From the NCBI RefSeq assembly GCF_040270295.1, contig NZ_JBELOE010000280.1: a stretch of 64,000 nucleotides of DNA. One strand, 5' to 3'. The position numbers were made by a program, and so were the translations under genes. The number at the start of each line of letters is the position of its first letter. Position 1 is the first letter of the stretch. Below the pieces are notes generated by a model. The model did no database searches. It saw nothing but the letters and a program-made list of their open reading frames with translations, and was not told where the DNA came from. The stretch comes from Catenovulum sediminis (GTDB lineage: Bacteria; Pseudomonadota; Gammaproteobacteria; Enterobacterales; Alteromonadaceae). Positions 35,280 to 43,515 of the stretch are shown in pieces.

Positions 35280-36938
35280 TTACGCATCACGTAATTCGCG
35301 ACGTAATATTTTACCAACATTGGTCTTAGGCAAACTGTCTCTGAATTCAACTGATTTTGGCATTTTATAGCCCGTTAAATTGGTTTTACAATGCGCCAGC
35401 AATTCGCTATCTGTAAGCGAGTCGTCTTTTTTAACAACGAATATTTTAACCACTTCTCCACATTTTTCGTGAGGCATCCCTACAGCTGCTACCTCTAATA
35501 CCTTGTCGTGCATCGCGACAACTTCTTCAATTTCGTTGGGATAGACATTAAATCCGGACACTAGAATCATGTCTTTTTTACGATCAACTATGCGAAAGTA
35601 TCCCTGCTCATCAAATTCAGCGATATCTCCGGTGCAAAACCACTCACCTTTCATAACCTCATCTGTCGCTTCTGGTCGATTAAAGTATCCTTTCATCACC
35701 TGAGGGCCTTTAACCTGTAACTCGCCCGCTGTATTAACTGGAAGTTCATTCCCCTCTTCATCCACGACACGACATTCGGTAGACGGTATCGGCAAACCAA
35801 TTGAACCATTATAATGCTCCAATGAAAGCGGATTAATTGTCACTGCAGGTGAGCATTCGGTTAAACCGTAAGCTTCGAGCAAACGAGTACCTGTTACTTT
35901 CTCCCAGCGTTCAGCGACCGGTCTTTGCACGGCCATTCCACCGCCCAATGAGAGTTTTAAATGAGAAAAATCTAAATCTGAAAACCCATTGGTATTTAAT
36001 AAGCCGTTAAATAGCGTATTAACCCCAGTTAAAGCAGTGAATTGATATTTTTCTAGCTCTTTAATAAATCCTGGCATATCACGGGGGTTGGTGATTAAAA
36101 CATTGGTTGCACCATACTTCATAAAGTTAAAACAATTCGCGAGCAATGCAAAGATATGATAAAGGGGTAATGCGGTTATAACGACCTCTTCACCATATTT
36201 AAGACAAGGATCTAACCAAGCACCCGCTTGCATTAAGTTAGCGACCATATTTCTATGTGTTAACATTGCTCCTTTTGCAACCCCTGTTGTACCTCCGGTA
36301 TATTGCAAAAACGCAAGGTCGTCACCGCTTAACTGAGGTTTTACATATTGGTTAGCGAGCCCTTGAGATAAAACTGAATTAAACCGAACATGACCGGGTA
36401 GATCGTAAGGCTTAACCATTTTTTTAACGTACTTAACCACCTTATTGACCACAAAACCTTTGAGTCCACCTAATTGGTCACCCAGCTCTGTTAAAATCAC
36501 ATTTTTAACTTTGGTTTCGCCAATAACTTGCTCTAGCGTGTGCGCAAAATTGGCAACAATAACAATACTCGTGGCGCCTGAATCATTGAGTTGATGCTTG
36601 AGCTCTCGTGGGGTGTATAAAGGGTTGACGTTGGCAATTGTGCAGCCCGCTTTTAATGCACCAAATAAAGCAATCGGGTATTGCAACAAGTTTGGCATCA
36701 TTAAAGCAACAACATCGCCTTTGCCTAAACCAAGTTGATTTTGTAAATAAGACGCAAACTCTGTACTTTTATAATCTAACTCACGGTAGCTAATACCTTT
36801 ATCCATATTGATAAAAGCGGTTCGGTCTGCAAACCGCTCACACGATTCTGAAATGAGTTCTATTAAGCTCGAATAATAGTCCGCATCAATTTCCGAAGGT
36901 ACGCCATCTTGATACTGCTTTAACCAGATTTTTTCCAT
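35280..36938 (-). CDS. fadD: Long-chain fatty acid-CoA ligase
   Basis: 552 aa. AMP-binding motif LQYTGGTTGVAKGAMLTH, adenine motif LEAYGLTECSP, and the FACS signature spanning GEWFCTGDIAEFDEQGYF and VDRKKDMILVSGF; C-terminal Lys in LPKTNVGKILRRELRD. It activates long-chain fatty acids with ATP and CoA for beta-oxidation, at the inner membrane. A palindrome lies 48 bp upstream and could be a regulatory site. Confidence 0.93.
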   Translation of the reverse strand: MEKIWLKQYQDGVPSEIDADYYSSLIELISESCERFADRTAFINMDKGISYRELDYKSTEFASYLQNQLGLGKGDVVALMMPNLLQYPIALFGALKAGCTIANVNPLYTPRELKHQLNDSGATSIVIVANFAHTLEQVIGETKVKNVILTELGDQLGGLKGFVVNKVVKYVKKMVKPYDLPGHVRFNSVLSQGLANQYVKPQLSGDDLAFLQYTGGTTGVAKGAMLTHRNMVANLMQAGAWLDPCLKYGEEVVITALPLYHIFALLANCFNFMKYGATNVLITNPRDMPGFIKELEKYQFTALTGVNTLFNGLLNTNGFSDLDFSHLKLSLGGGMAVQRPVAERWEKVTGTRLLEAYGLTECSPAVTINPLSLEHYNGSIGLPIPSTECRVVDEEGNELPVNTAGELQVKGPQVMKGYFNRPEATDEVMKGEWFCTGDIAEFDEQGYFRIVDRKKDMILVSGFNVYPNEIEEVVAMHDKVLEVAAVGMPHEKCGEVVKIFVVKKDDSLTDSELLAHCKTNLTGYKMPKSVEFRDSLPKTNVGKILRRELRDA

Positions 36939-36985
36939 GCTCTACTCACAAATTAATTAGCTATAGTGATATGTGATGAATAACG

Positions 36986-37000
36986 ATTTAAAGTTTAAAT
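36986..37000. promoter_or_regulatory. Palindrome upstream of fadD, candidate operator
   Basis: ATTTAAA-G-TTTAAAT, a perfect 7+1+7 inverted repeat, 48 bp before fadD. Fatty-acid degradation genes in gammaproteobacteria are controlled by FadR or PsrA palindromes. The match to either consensus is weak and AT-rich palindromes arise by chance. Confidence 0.25.
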
Positions 37001-37051
37001 GGAGTATTGCAGCTTGTTACAGATTTATCAAACACCTGTTTTAAATTTTAA

Positions 37052-37648
37052 TCAGCTTTTAATAATTTGCCAGGCTTCATTAAGCTGTTGGATTTTTTGT
37101 AAACTACCGCCTTTATCGGGATGATGAAGCAAGCATTGTGCTTTGTATGCAGATTTTTTTTGTTGATACGAAGCATTGATTTCAACGCCCAGCTCGCGAC
37201 ACGCAGCTTGATAGAGTTCAGTTTTTGAATACTGCTGGTATTTACGCCAAAAACCCTCCAACAACGACTCTACATCAGCCTGTGAGGTGGATGTCAAATG
37301 CGTTACATCAAGATAATATTCTTCTAGTGGATCTTTTAAAACAACAGCACTTGGCGCTTGTGTGTAAATTTGATAATCAATTTTTGCTAAGCCCATAGTT
37401 AACTGTGCTTTTTTGTTTTTAAGCAGTTTATGCCTCAGGCGATACAGGGCGTGATAAAGCGCAAAATGAATTTGAAAGAGTTGATGGGCGTCATTTGAAT
37501 CAAATTGTGGAATTATTTGATAAGGGGGCTGCTGTAATATTTTAATCAACGCTTGTTCACTGCAACTTTGCGGTTGTTCAGTAAAAAACAGCTCTAGTGC
37601 GTCAAAAAGTTTATCTAACCAAAGGTTTAGTTTATCGTCAGGCGTCAT
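37052..37648 (-). CDS. DnaJ-related protein with C-terminal J domain
   Basis: 198 aa from the ATG at 37646-37648. N-terminal helical region (DKLNLWLDKLFDALELFF) typical of DNA-J related proteins, then a C-terminal J domain with the HPD motif in CLLHHPDKGGSLQKIQQLNE. The frame is open 19 codons further, but that stretch contains the rplS terminator hairpin, so a start inside the hairpin is unlikely. Likely a co-chaperone stimulating a DnaK-type ATPase. Confidence 0.75.
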   Translation of the reverse strand: MTPDDKLNLWLDKLFDALELFFTEQPQSCSEQALIKILQQPPYQIIPQFDSNDAHQLFQIHFALYHALYRLRHKLLKNKKAQLTMGLAKIDYQIYTQAPSAVVLKDPLEEYYLDVTHLTSTSQADVESLLEGFWRKYQQYSKTELYQAACRELGVEINASYQQKKSAYKAQCLLHHPDKGGSLQKIQQLNEAWQIIKS

Positions 37649-37670
37649 TTGGTAAGTTAATGCAGATAAG

Positions 37671-37699
37671 AAAAAGGCCCGCATTTGCGAGCCTTCATC
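37671..37699 (-). terminator. Terminator of the rpsP-rplS operon
   Basis: AAGGC(T)CGCA-AA-TGCG(G)GCCTT hairpin followed by TTTTTC on the minus strand, starting about 7 nt after the rplS stop. It overlaps the upstream extension of the DnaJ-related frame. Confidence 0.75.
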
Positions 37700-37705
37700 A
37701 GCCAA

Positions 37706-38059
37706 TTATTTTTTAGCAAGCTTTTCTTTGATACGTGCAGCTTTACCAGTTAAGTTGCGTAAGTAATACAACTTAGCCTGACGCACGTCACCACGACGCT
37801 TAACATCAATCTTTGCAACTAATGGGCTATGTGTTTGGAACGTACGTTCCACACCTTCACCACCAGACATCTTACGTACTGTGAAAGATGAATTTAAACC
37901 GCGATTTTTCTTCGCTATTACTACACCTTCGTAAGCCTGTAAACGCTCACGATCACCTTCTTTTACTTTTACATGGACAACAACTGTGTCACCTTGTGCA
38001 AAAGCAGGAAGGTCTTGTTTCATCTGCTCTTTTTCGAGCTGTAAAATGATATTACTCAT
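37706..38059 (-). CDS. rplS: 50S ribosomal protein L19
   Basis: 117 aa, normal length. LPAFAQGDTVVVHVKVKEGD at residues 18-37 and the SH3-like core ending SLRDLTGKAARI-type (YYLRNLTGKAARIKEKLAKK). It sits at the subunit interface. Last gene of rpsP-rimM-trmD-rplS. Confidence 0.98.
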   Translation of the reverse strand: MSNIILQLEKEQMKQDLPAFAQGDTVVVHVKVKEGDRERLQAYEGVVIAKKNRGLNSSFTVRKMSGGEGVERTFQTHSPLVAKIDVKRRGDVRQAKLYYLRNLTGKAARIKEKLAKK

Positions 38060-38074
38060 AATAACCTTCTTATC

Positions 38075-38842
38075 CTAGAGTTCACTGCCGTTCTTGCGGT
38101 ATTGAGTTTGAAACGCTTTCAATAACTCAAGCTGCTCATCAGTCAGAGCTAGGTTAGTTAATAATTCAGGACGTCTTAACCAAGTCCGCCCCAAAGCTTG
38201 TTGCATTCGCCATTTCTCAATTCTTTTATGATCACCACTTAACAACACCGAAGGAACAGACTTATCATCTAATACTTCAGGTCTTGTATAATGAGGGCAG
38301 TCTAACAAGCCGTTTTGAAACGAGTCTTGTTGTGCTGACATTTGATGTCCGAGTACGCCCGGAACCAAACGCGTAACCGCATCAATCAGTGTCATTGCAG
38401 GTAGCTCACCGCCACTTAACACATAATCACCAACTGACCATTCTTCATCGATTTCCGCTTCAATTAAGCGTTCATCAATGCCTTCATATCGGCCACACAC
38501 CAGGAGTAATTTTGAGTTTTCAGCAAGTTCTGCTGCACCTTTTTGATCAAGTTTTCGACCTTGAGGCGACAAATAAATGGTTTTAACACCCTCACCTGCA
38601 GACTTTTTTGCAGTCCTGATTGCATCTTGTAATGGTTGAACCATCATCAGCATACCCGGACCACCACCATACGGTCTATCATCAACTGTACGGTGCTTAT
38701 CAAAGGTAAAATCACGAGGATTCCAACTTTGAAACTCAAAAATACCTTTTTTAACTGCACGTCCGGTGACACCGTACTGACTCACTGCATCAAACATTTC
38801 AGGAAACAGGGTAATCACCCCAATCCAATTTAATGCAGCCAT
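38075..38842 (-). CDS. trmD: tRNA (guanine37-N1)-methyltransferase
   Basis: 255 aa. SPOUT methyltransferase with FHRTVDDRPYGGGPGMLMM-type N-terminal motif (RTVDDRPYGGGPGMLMM), AdoMet-binding trefoil knot LLVCGRYEGIDERLIE and SVGDYVLSGGELPAM, and C-terminal tRNA-binding helices. It makes m1G37 in tRNAs reading CNN codons and prevents +1 frameshifting. 3 nt after rimM. Confidence 0.97.
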   Translation of the reverse strand: MAALNWIGVITLFPEMFDAVSQYGVTGRAVKKGIFEFQSWNPRDFTFDKHRTVDDRPYGGGPGMLMMVQPLQDAIRTAKKSAGEGVKTIYLSPQGRKLDQKGAAELAENSKLLLVCGRYEGIDERLIEAEIDEEWSVGDYVLSGGELPAMTLIDAVTRLVPGVLGHQMSAQQDSFQNGLLDCPHYTRPEVLDDKSVPSVLLSGDHKRIEKWRMQQALGRTWLRRPELLTNLALTDEQLELLKAFQTQYRKNGSEL

Positions 38843-38845
38843 GGA

Positions 38846-39376
38846 TTAAAAATCCGCGTCCCAGTGCACCGTGATCAATTTTTTATCCAAATCAATCGAT
38901 TCGATGACTTGGTTATCTATTAGTGGTATCAAGCGCTCGCTAATGCCAAAAGCATCACGTGCATTTGCCTTAACCACTAACACGTCATTTGAGCCCGTTT
39001 CCATCAATGATTTGACAACGCCCATATCATAGCCGTCGACATTCACTACATTTAAACCGACCAAATCACGCCAATAGAATTCGTCTTGAGATAAATCTGG
39101 CAACTGCTCAGAATCGACAATAATATCCATTCCAGTTAGCAATTGGGCTTTCTCTCGAACATCAACGTTATCTAATTTAACGATGAGTCCTTTATTGTGT
39201 CGACGCCACTCGACAATTTTTGCTTCTTGCCACAATTTCCCTCGACCGATAATCCAAGGATTGTAGCTGAAGATATTTTCAGGGTCTTCAGTAAAAGATG
39301 ACACTTTTAACCAGCCTTTAACGCCATAAACCGCACCTAGGCGACCTACAACAATCTTATTCTCTGGTTGAGTCAT
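38846..39376 (-). CDS. rimM: 16S rRNA processing protein RimM
   Basis: 176 aa. N-terminal RimM barrel (VVGRLGAVYGVKGWLKVSSF) and C-terminal PRC-barrel (FYWRDLVGLNVVN, GSNDVLVVKA, LIPLIDNQVIESIDL). It binds ribosomal protein S19 during 30S head maturation. Middle gene of the rpsP operon. Confidence 0.96.
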   Translation of the reverse strand: MTQPENKIVVGRLGAVYGVKGWLKVSSFTEDPENIFSYNPWIIGRGKLWQEAKIVEWRRHNKGLIVKLDNVDVREKAQLLTGMDIIVDSEQLPDLSQDEFYWRDLVGLNVVNVDGYDMGVVKSLMETGSNDVLVVKANARDAFGISERLIPLIDNQVIESIDLDKKLITVHWDADF

Positions 39377-39402
39377 ACTTCAAAATCTCTGAATATCTGA
39401 TA

Positions 39403-39651
39403 TTAAGCCGCAGCGCGTGCGTCTTTAATTAAGTTTTTTACACGATCAGAGGTTTGTGCACCTTGACTGATCCAGTGGTCTACGCGTGCTAAGTCAAGAC
39501 GTAGGCGCTCTGCTTGACCACGAGCTATTGGATTGAAAAAACCAATACGCTCAATGAAACGGCCATCGCGAGGGCTACGGCTATCCGCTACTACTACTTG
39601 GTAGAAAGGACGCTTTTTAGAACCACCACGAGATAAACGAATTGTTACCAT
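39403..39651 (-). CDS. rpsP: 30S ribosomal protein S16
   Basis: 82 aa from the ATG at 39649-39651 (MVTIRLSRGGSKKRPFYQVV). The open frame continues 34 codons upstream, but this extension covers the promoter and 5' UTR hairpin and has no homology to S16. First gene of rpsP-rimM-trmD-rplS. Confidence 0.97.
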   Translation of the reverse strand: MVTIRLSRGGSKKRPFYQVVVADSRSPRDGRFIERIGFFNPIARGQAERLRLDLARVDHWISQGAQTSDRVKNLIKDARAAA

Positions 39652-39694
39652 ATCGTACCCATAGTTGATTAAGTTAATGTTTAAAAAATTGGCT

Positions 39695-39719
39695 GCTTTT
39701 CCAGCTCGGCTGGAAAAGC
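39695..39719 (-). promoter_or_regulatory. 5' UTR hairpin of the rpsP operon
   Basis: Perfect 11-bp stem GCTTTTCCAGC/GCTGGAAAAGC with a 3-nt loop, placed just after the predicted transcription start and 44 nt before rpsP. It is followed on the minus strand by AGCCAATTTTTT, so it could act as an attenuator or mRNA-stabilising 5' structure. Confidence 0.5.
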
Positions 39720-39725
39720 CCGTGA

Positions 39726-39753
39726 ATTGTACACAGATTAAGCCTGAATGCAA
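39726..39753 (-). promoter_or_regulatory. Putative sigma70 promoter of the rpsP operon
   Basis: TTGCAT (39748-39753) and TACAAT (39726-39731) with 16-bp spacing on the minus strand. The expected start site is about 7 nt downstream, at the base of the 5' UTR hairpin. It lies in the gap after nhaA. Confidence 0.6.
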
Positions 39754-39777
39754 CTTAAAGCAGGTTTTGTGACAGTT

Positions 39778-40971
39778 TTAATTGGCAATTTTTTTATTTT
39801 TAAATTGTTTGCTCAGAACAACATAGCCCAATATACCGGATAATAGTGAGCCGACAATAATGCCAAGCCTATCATCAAAGGCGAAACTAATGCCGGTTTC
39901 TCCAAACGCAAGCGAACCAATAAATAAACTCATGGTAAAACCAACCCCACATAGAGCCGCTATACCGTACAGTGCGCTCCAGTTCATTCCAGTTGGCAAC
40001 TTAGTTAATTTAAGCTGTATCGCCAACCAACAGAATCCAAATACACCAACTTGCTTACCAACAAATAAACCAGCAGCAATACCAATAGGCACTGGGTGTA
40101 AGAGTTGGTTAATATCACGACTTATTAAATCTAAACCGGCATTGGCAAACGCAAAGACAGGTAAAATGAAAAATGCCACTGTGCCATGTAAATCACGCTC
40201 TAAACTTTTGAGTGGCGAATAATCGGGATTAACGGACGATCTCATTGGAATAAATAGTGCTAACACGACCCCAGCTAATGTTGCATGTACGCCAGACTTT
40301 AATAATGCCCCCCACATAATCAAACCGACAATAACAAACATAGTCGTTGAGCTTACGTTTTTACGGTTGAGAATGTACAACACTGGCAAACAACATAATG
40401 CAATGGTAAGTGAGGTTGCCGATATTTGGCTGGTATAAAAGATAGCAATGATAATGATGGCACCGATATCGTCAAATATTGCCAATGAAGTCAAAAATAT
40501 CTTTAAAGATACAGGCACATTTTTACCGAGTAGCGACAAAATACCTAATGCAAAAGCAATGTCTGTTGCTGCGGGTATTGCCCAACCTTGAACGGTATCA
40601 GGGTTATCATGATTAAAAATTAAATACACCAATGCTGGTATAACCATACCCCCGATGGCACCGATGGCGGGTAAAATAATATTGCGTTTATCTGACAGCT
40701 CACCTTCTAACACCTCACGTTTGAGTTCTAATCCAACGTGAAAAAAGAAAATGGCCATTAAGCCATCATTAATCCATAACAAGAGTGGTTTAGCGATGCC
40801 AAACTCTCCCATCCATACTTCAACTGAGGTTGTAATCAAAAGGTCGTAATATATGCTCCAAGGAGAGTTTGCCATAACAATAGCTAAGAAAGCCGCTATC
40901 ATCAAAACAATACCACCTGCAGATTCGGAGCTGAAAAAGCTTGCTTGAGTTTCGCTGTTTTTATTTATCAT
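39778..40971 (-). CDS. nhaA: Na+/H+ antiporter NhaA
   Basis: 397 aa, about 12 membrane helices. Ion-binding Asp pair in LAIFDDIGAIIIIA and the TDIAFALG unwound helix segment are present, as is the N-terminal AGGIVLMIAAFLAIVMANS. It exports Na+ for protons at alkaline pH, a normal need in marine bacteria. It lies between ffh and rpsP, which are adjacent in E. coli. Confidence 0.95.
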   Translation of the reverse strand: MINKNSETQASFFSSESAGGIVLMIAAFLAIVMANSPWSIYYDLLITTSVEVWMGEFGIAKPLLLWINDGLMAIFFFHVGLELKREVLEGELSDKRNIILPAIGAIGGMVIPALVYLIFNHDNPDTVQGWAIPAATDIAFALGILSLLGKNVPVSLKIFLTSLAIFDDIGAIIIIAIFYTSQISATSLTIALCCLPVLYILNRKNVSSTTMFVIVGLIMWGALLKSGVHATLAGVVLALFIPMRSSVNPDYSPLKSLERDLHGTVAFFILPVFAFANAGLDLISRDINQLLHPVPIGIAAGLFVGKQVGVFGFCWLAIQLKLTKLPTGMNWSALYGIAALCGVGFTMSLFIGSLAFGETGISFAFDDRLGIIVGSLLSGILGYVVLSKQFKNKKIAN

Positions 40972-41043
40972 TTATGTTTCTCCAAAACACCAGTTGTTTC
41001 CATTCTTTACATAAGACATATAATGTCAAGTTAAATTACGCGA

Positions 41044-41072
41044 AAAAAAACCGGAAAGATCCGGTTTTTTTA
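41044..41072. terminator. Terminator downstream of ffh
   Basis: CCGGA-AAGA-TCCGG stem flanked by an A8 run and a T7 run; works as an intrinsic terminator on the minus strand for ffh, about 10 nt past its stop, and in principle in both directions. Confidence 0.8.
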
Positions 41073-41079
41073 CAAAAGA

Positions 41080-42474
41080 TTATCGTCCAAACATACCGCC
41101 TGGTCCACCCGGCCCGCCAAATCCACCTGGCGGCATCATACCTTTCATACCACGCATCATTTTACTCATGCCGCCTTTGCCTGACATTTTCTTCATCATT
41201 TTTTGCATTTGAGTGAATTGCTTTAACAAACGATTGACATCTTGGATCTGAGTGCCCGATCCAGCGGCAATACGTTTTTTACGCGAACCTTTGATTAAAT
41301 CAGGGTGCGTTCGCTCTTTTTGCGTCATTGAATTAATAATAGCTTCCATTTGTACAAACTGCTTGTCATTTACCTTATCTTTAACATTATCCGGTAATTG
41401 ACTCATACCTGGCAATTTGCCCATCATCGACATCATCCCACCCATATTTCGCATTTGCGCTAGCTGGTCACGAAAATCTTCCAAATCAAAGCCTTTTCCT
41501 TTCTTGACTTTGTTTGCAAGCTTCATCGCTTTATCTTTATCGACTTTACGTTCAACTTCTTCGATCAAAGATAAAACGTCGCCCATCCCAAGTATTCGAG
41601 ATGCAATACGATCTGGATGGAAAGGCTCTAATGCGTCTGTTTTTTCACCCATACCGATAAATTTAATCGGTTTACCGGTAATACTACGAATTGAAAGTGC
41701 CGCACCACCACGTGCATCACCATCGGCTTTAGTTAAAATCACACCGGTTAAAGGTAAGGCTTCATTGAACGCCTTTGCCGTATTCGCAGCATCCTGACCT
41801 GTCATAGCGTCTACAACAAACAAAGTTTCGACGGGCTGAACAGACTGATGCAATGCTTTAATTTCGTTCATCATATCGTTATCGACATGCAAACGACCGG
41901 CGGTATCAAGAATGACTACATCGAAAAACTGTAATTTAGCATGACTTATTGCTGCAGATGCAATGTCGACTGGTTTTTGTTCAACCGTGCTTGGGAAAAA
42001 TTCAACACCAATGTCTGTTGCTAAAGTTTCCAATTGTTTTATTGCAGCGGGGCGATATACATCCGCACTCACAACCAAAACTTTTTTCTTTTCACGCTCT
42101 TTTAAAAACTTCGCTAGTTTACCAACCGAGGTTGTTTTACCAGCCCCTTGTAAACCTGCCATCATAAGTACAGCTGGTTTTTGAGTCGCTAAATTTAAGC
42201 TTTCGTTCGCCTCCCCCATAGCTGAGACTAGCTCGGCGTTTACAATCTTTAAAAAAGCTTGTCCAGGATTCAGGCTTTTACTAACTTCTAAACCAACTGA
42301 CTTTTGTTTTACGTTGTTAATAAATTCTTTTATAACAGGTAAAGCAACGTCGGCTTCCAACAAAGCCATACGCACTTCACGTAATGTGTCTTTAATGTTG
42401 TCTTCGGTTAGACGTCCTTTGCCCGTGATATTGCGTAACGTCTGACTTAAACGATCAGATAAATTTTCAAACAT
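41080..42474 (-). CDS. ffh: Signal recognition particle protein Ffh
   Basis: 464 aa. N domain, then the SRP GTPase G domain with GLQGAGKTTSVGKLA, VILDTAGRLH, TKADGDARGG, and a methionine-rich C-terminal M domain (MMKKMSGKGGMSKMMRGMKG) that binds 4.5S RNA and signal sequences. It targets nascent inner-membrane proteins to FtsY. Divergent from ypjD, as in relatives. Confidence 0.97.
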   Translation of the reverse strand: MFENLSDRLSQTLRNITGKGRLTEDNIKDTLREVRMALLEADVALPVIKEFINNVKQKSVGLEVSKSLNPGQAFLKIVNAELVSAMGEANESLNLATQKPAVLMMAGLQGAGKTTSVGKLAKFLKEREKKKVLVVSADVYRPAAIKQLETLATDIGVEFFPSTVEQKPVDIASAAISHAKLQFFDVVILDTAGRLHVDNDMMNEIKALHQSVQPVETLFVVDAMTGQDAANTAKAFNEALPLTGVILTKADGDARGGAALSIRSITGKPIKFIGMGEKTDALEPFHPDRIASRILGMGDVLSLIEEVERKVDKDKAMKLANKVKKGKGFDLEDFRDQLAQMRNMGGMMSMMGKLPGMSQLPDNVKDKVNDKQFVQMEAIINSMTQKERTHPDLIKGSRKKRIAAGSGTQIQDVNRLLKQFTQMQKMMKKMSGKGGMSKMMRGMKGMMPPGGFGGPGGPGGMFGR

Positions 42475-42648
42475 AAATAATGACTACCCGATTACAGGAA
42501 TGTGTTGTAAACCAATATTTTTATGTATTGTATACGTAAGTAGATAGAAAATATACGTTTGCGGTAATACTTGCGTTTAATCGATTTCAATGGAAAATGT
42601 AGTTAAACTGAGATTGCGTAAAAAAATATTATAAATTAAGGAATTCGG

Positions 42649-43437
42649 ATGATTTTGGCCGTTTTAGCCGTATTGTCATATATTACAAGCGCAACTGGCC
42701 TTTTTATGCGCCTGTTCAATAAACTCGAAAATGTTACTAATCTTCTTATATCTATTGGGATATTAGGCACCGCGCTGCATATTAGTTATATATTTATGCA
42801 TTTTCAGGTAAGCGACGAGCATGCTTATTCGTTACTACTGGCTGCTAATGTCGTTGTAGTTACCGTAAATATACTGACTCTGTTTTTTTCGATATTCAGT
42901 GGTAATGTTTTTGCGCTACCGGTTAATTTAATCTTTGCCGCGACGATTTGTGCCTTGAGCATGGTTATCCCAGCAGAAGTGACCAATTTTGCGAGCTGGA
43001 CATTAGAAACCTTGTCGCATATTAGCCTAGCTCTTTTAAGCTATGGTGTGTTAGTTATCGCGACACTTTTAACTTACCAATACAATTTTGTTGCGTCTCG
43101 ACTTAAACACCACGATTTATCGGTTTTAAGCTTACCTATGCCAGCGCTAAATTCTATTGAAAACCAAATTATCACCCTACTTAAAGTCGGCTCTGGGCTA
43201 TTAACACTTTCCATTGTCAGTGGATTTGTTTTTTTAGAAAACTTTATTGGTTCAGGGCAAGCCCATAAAACAATATTGTCATTATTTGCCTGGATAATGT
43301 TTATTGGTGTTATTATCGGTCATCATAAATTTGGTTGGCGAGGACGAATCACACTAGTTATTACGACTTGTGGTAGTCTATTATTAACCATCGGATATTT
43401 TGGCTCTCGTTTAATGCGAGAAATTATTTTAAGCTAA
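42649..43437 (+). CDS. ypjD: CcsA-family inner-membrane protein YpjD
   Basis: 262 aa with about eight membrane helices (for example LAVLSYITSATGLFMRLF, LAANVVVVTVNILTLFFSI, HISLALLSYGVLVIATLL). It resembles the cytochrome c assembly (CcsA/CcmC) family, but lacks the WWD heme motif, as YpjD does. The ffh-ypjD-corB order is conserved in gammaproteobacteria. Function unproven. Confidence 0.88.
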   Translation: MILAVLAVLSYITSATGLFMRLFNKLENVTNLLISIGILGTALHISYIFMHFQVSDEHAYSLLLAANVVVVTVNILTLFFSIFSGNVFALPVNLIFAATICALSMVIPAEVTNFASWTLETLSHISLALLSYGVLVIATLLTYQYNFVASRLKHHDLSVLSLPMPALNSIENQIITLLKVGSGLLTLSIVSGFVFLENFIGSGQAHKTILSLFAWIMFIGVIIGHHKFGWRGRITLVITTCGSLLLTIGYFGSRLMREIILS

Positions 43438-43515
43438 GGCTTGTTGTTGGGCGTTCAATACCCACATATAGTCGCCAAATACGTATTTTTATTTTAGTTT
43501 TAAAGGACATTCCTG

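Noticed and set aside
39652..39753. 34-residue N-terminal extension of S16
   Set aside because: It covers the promoter and the leader hairpin; S16 proteins start at MVTIRLSRGG.
42649..43437. CcmC/CcsA cytochrome c biogenesis protein
   Set aside because: No WWD heme motif and no ccm genes nearby; context beside ffh and corB identifies YpjD.
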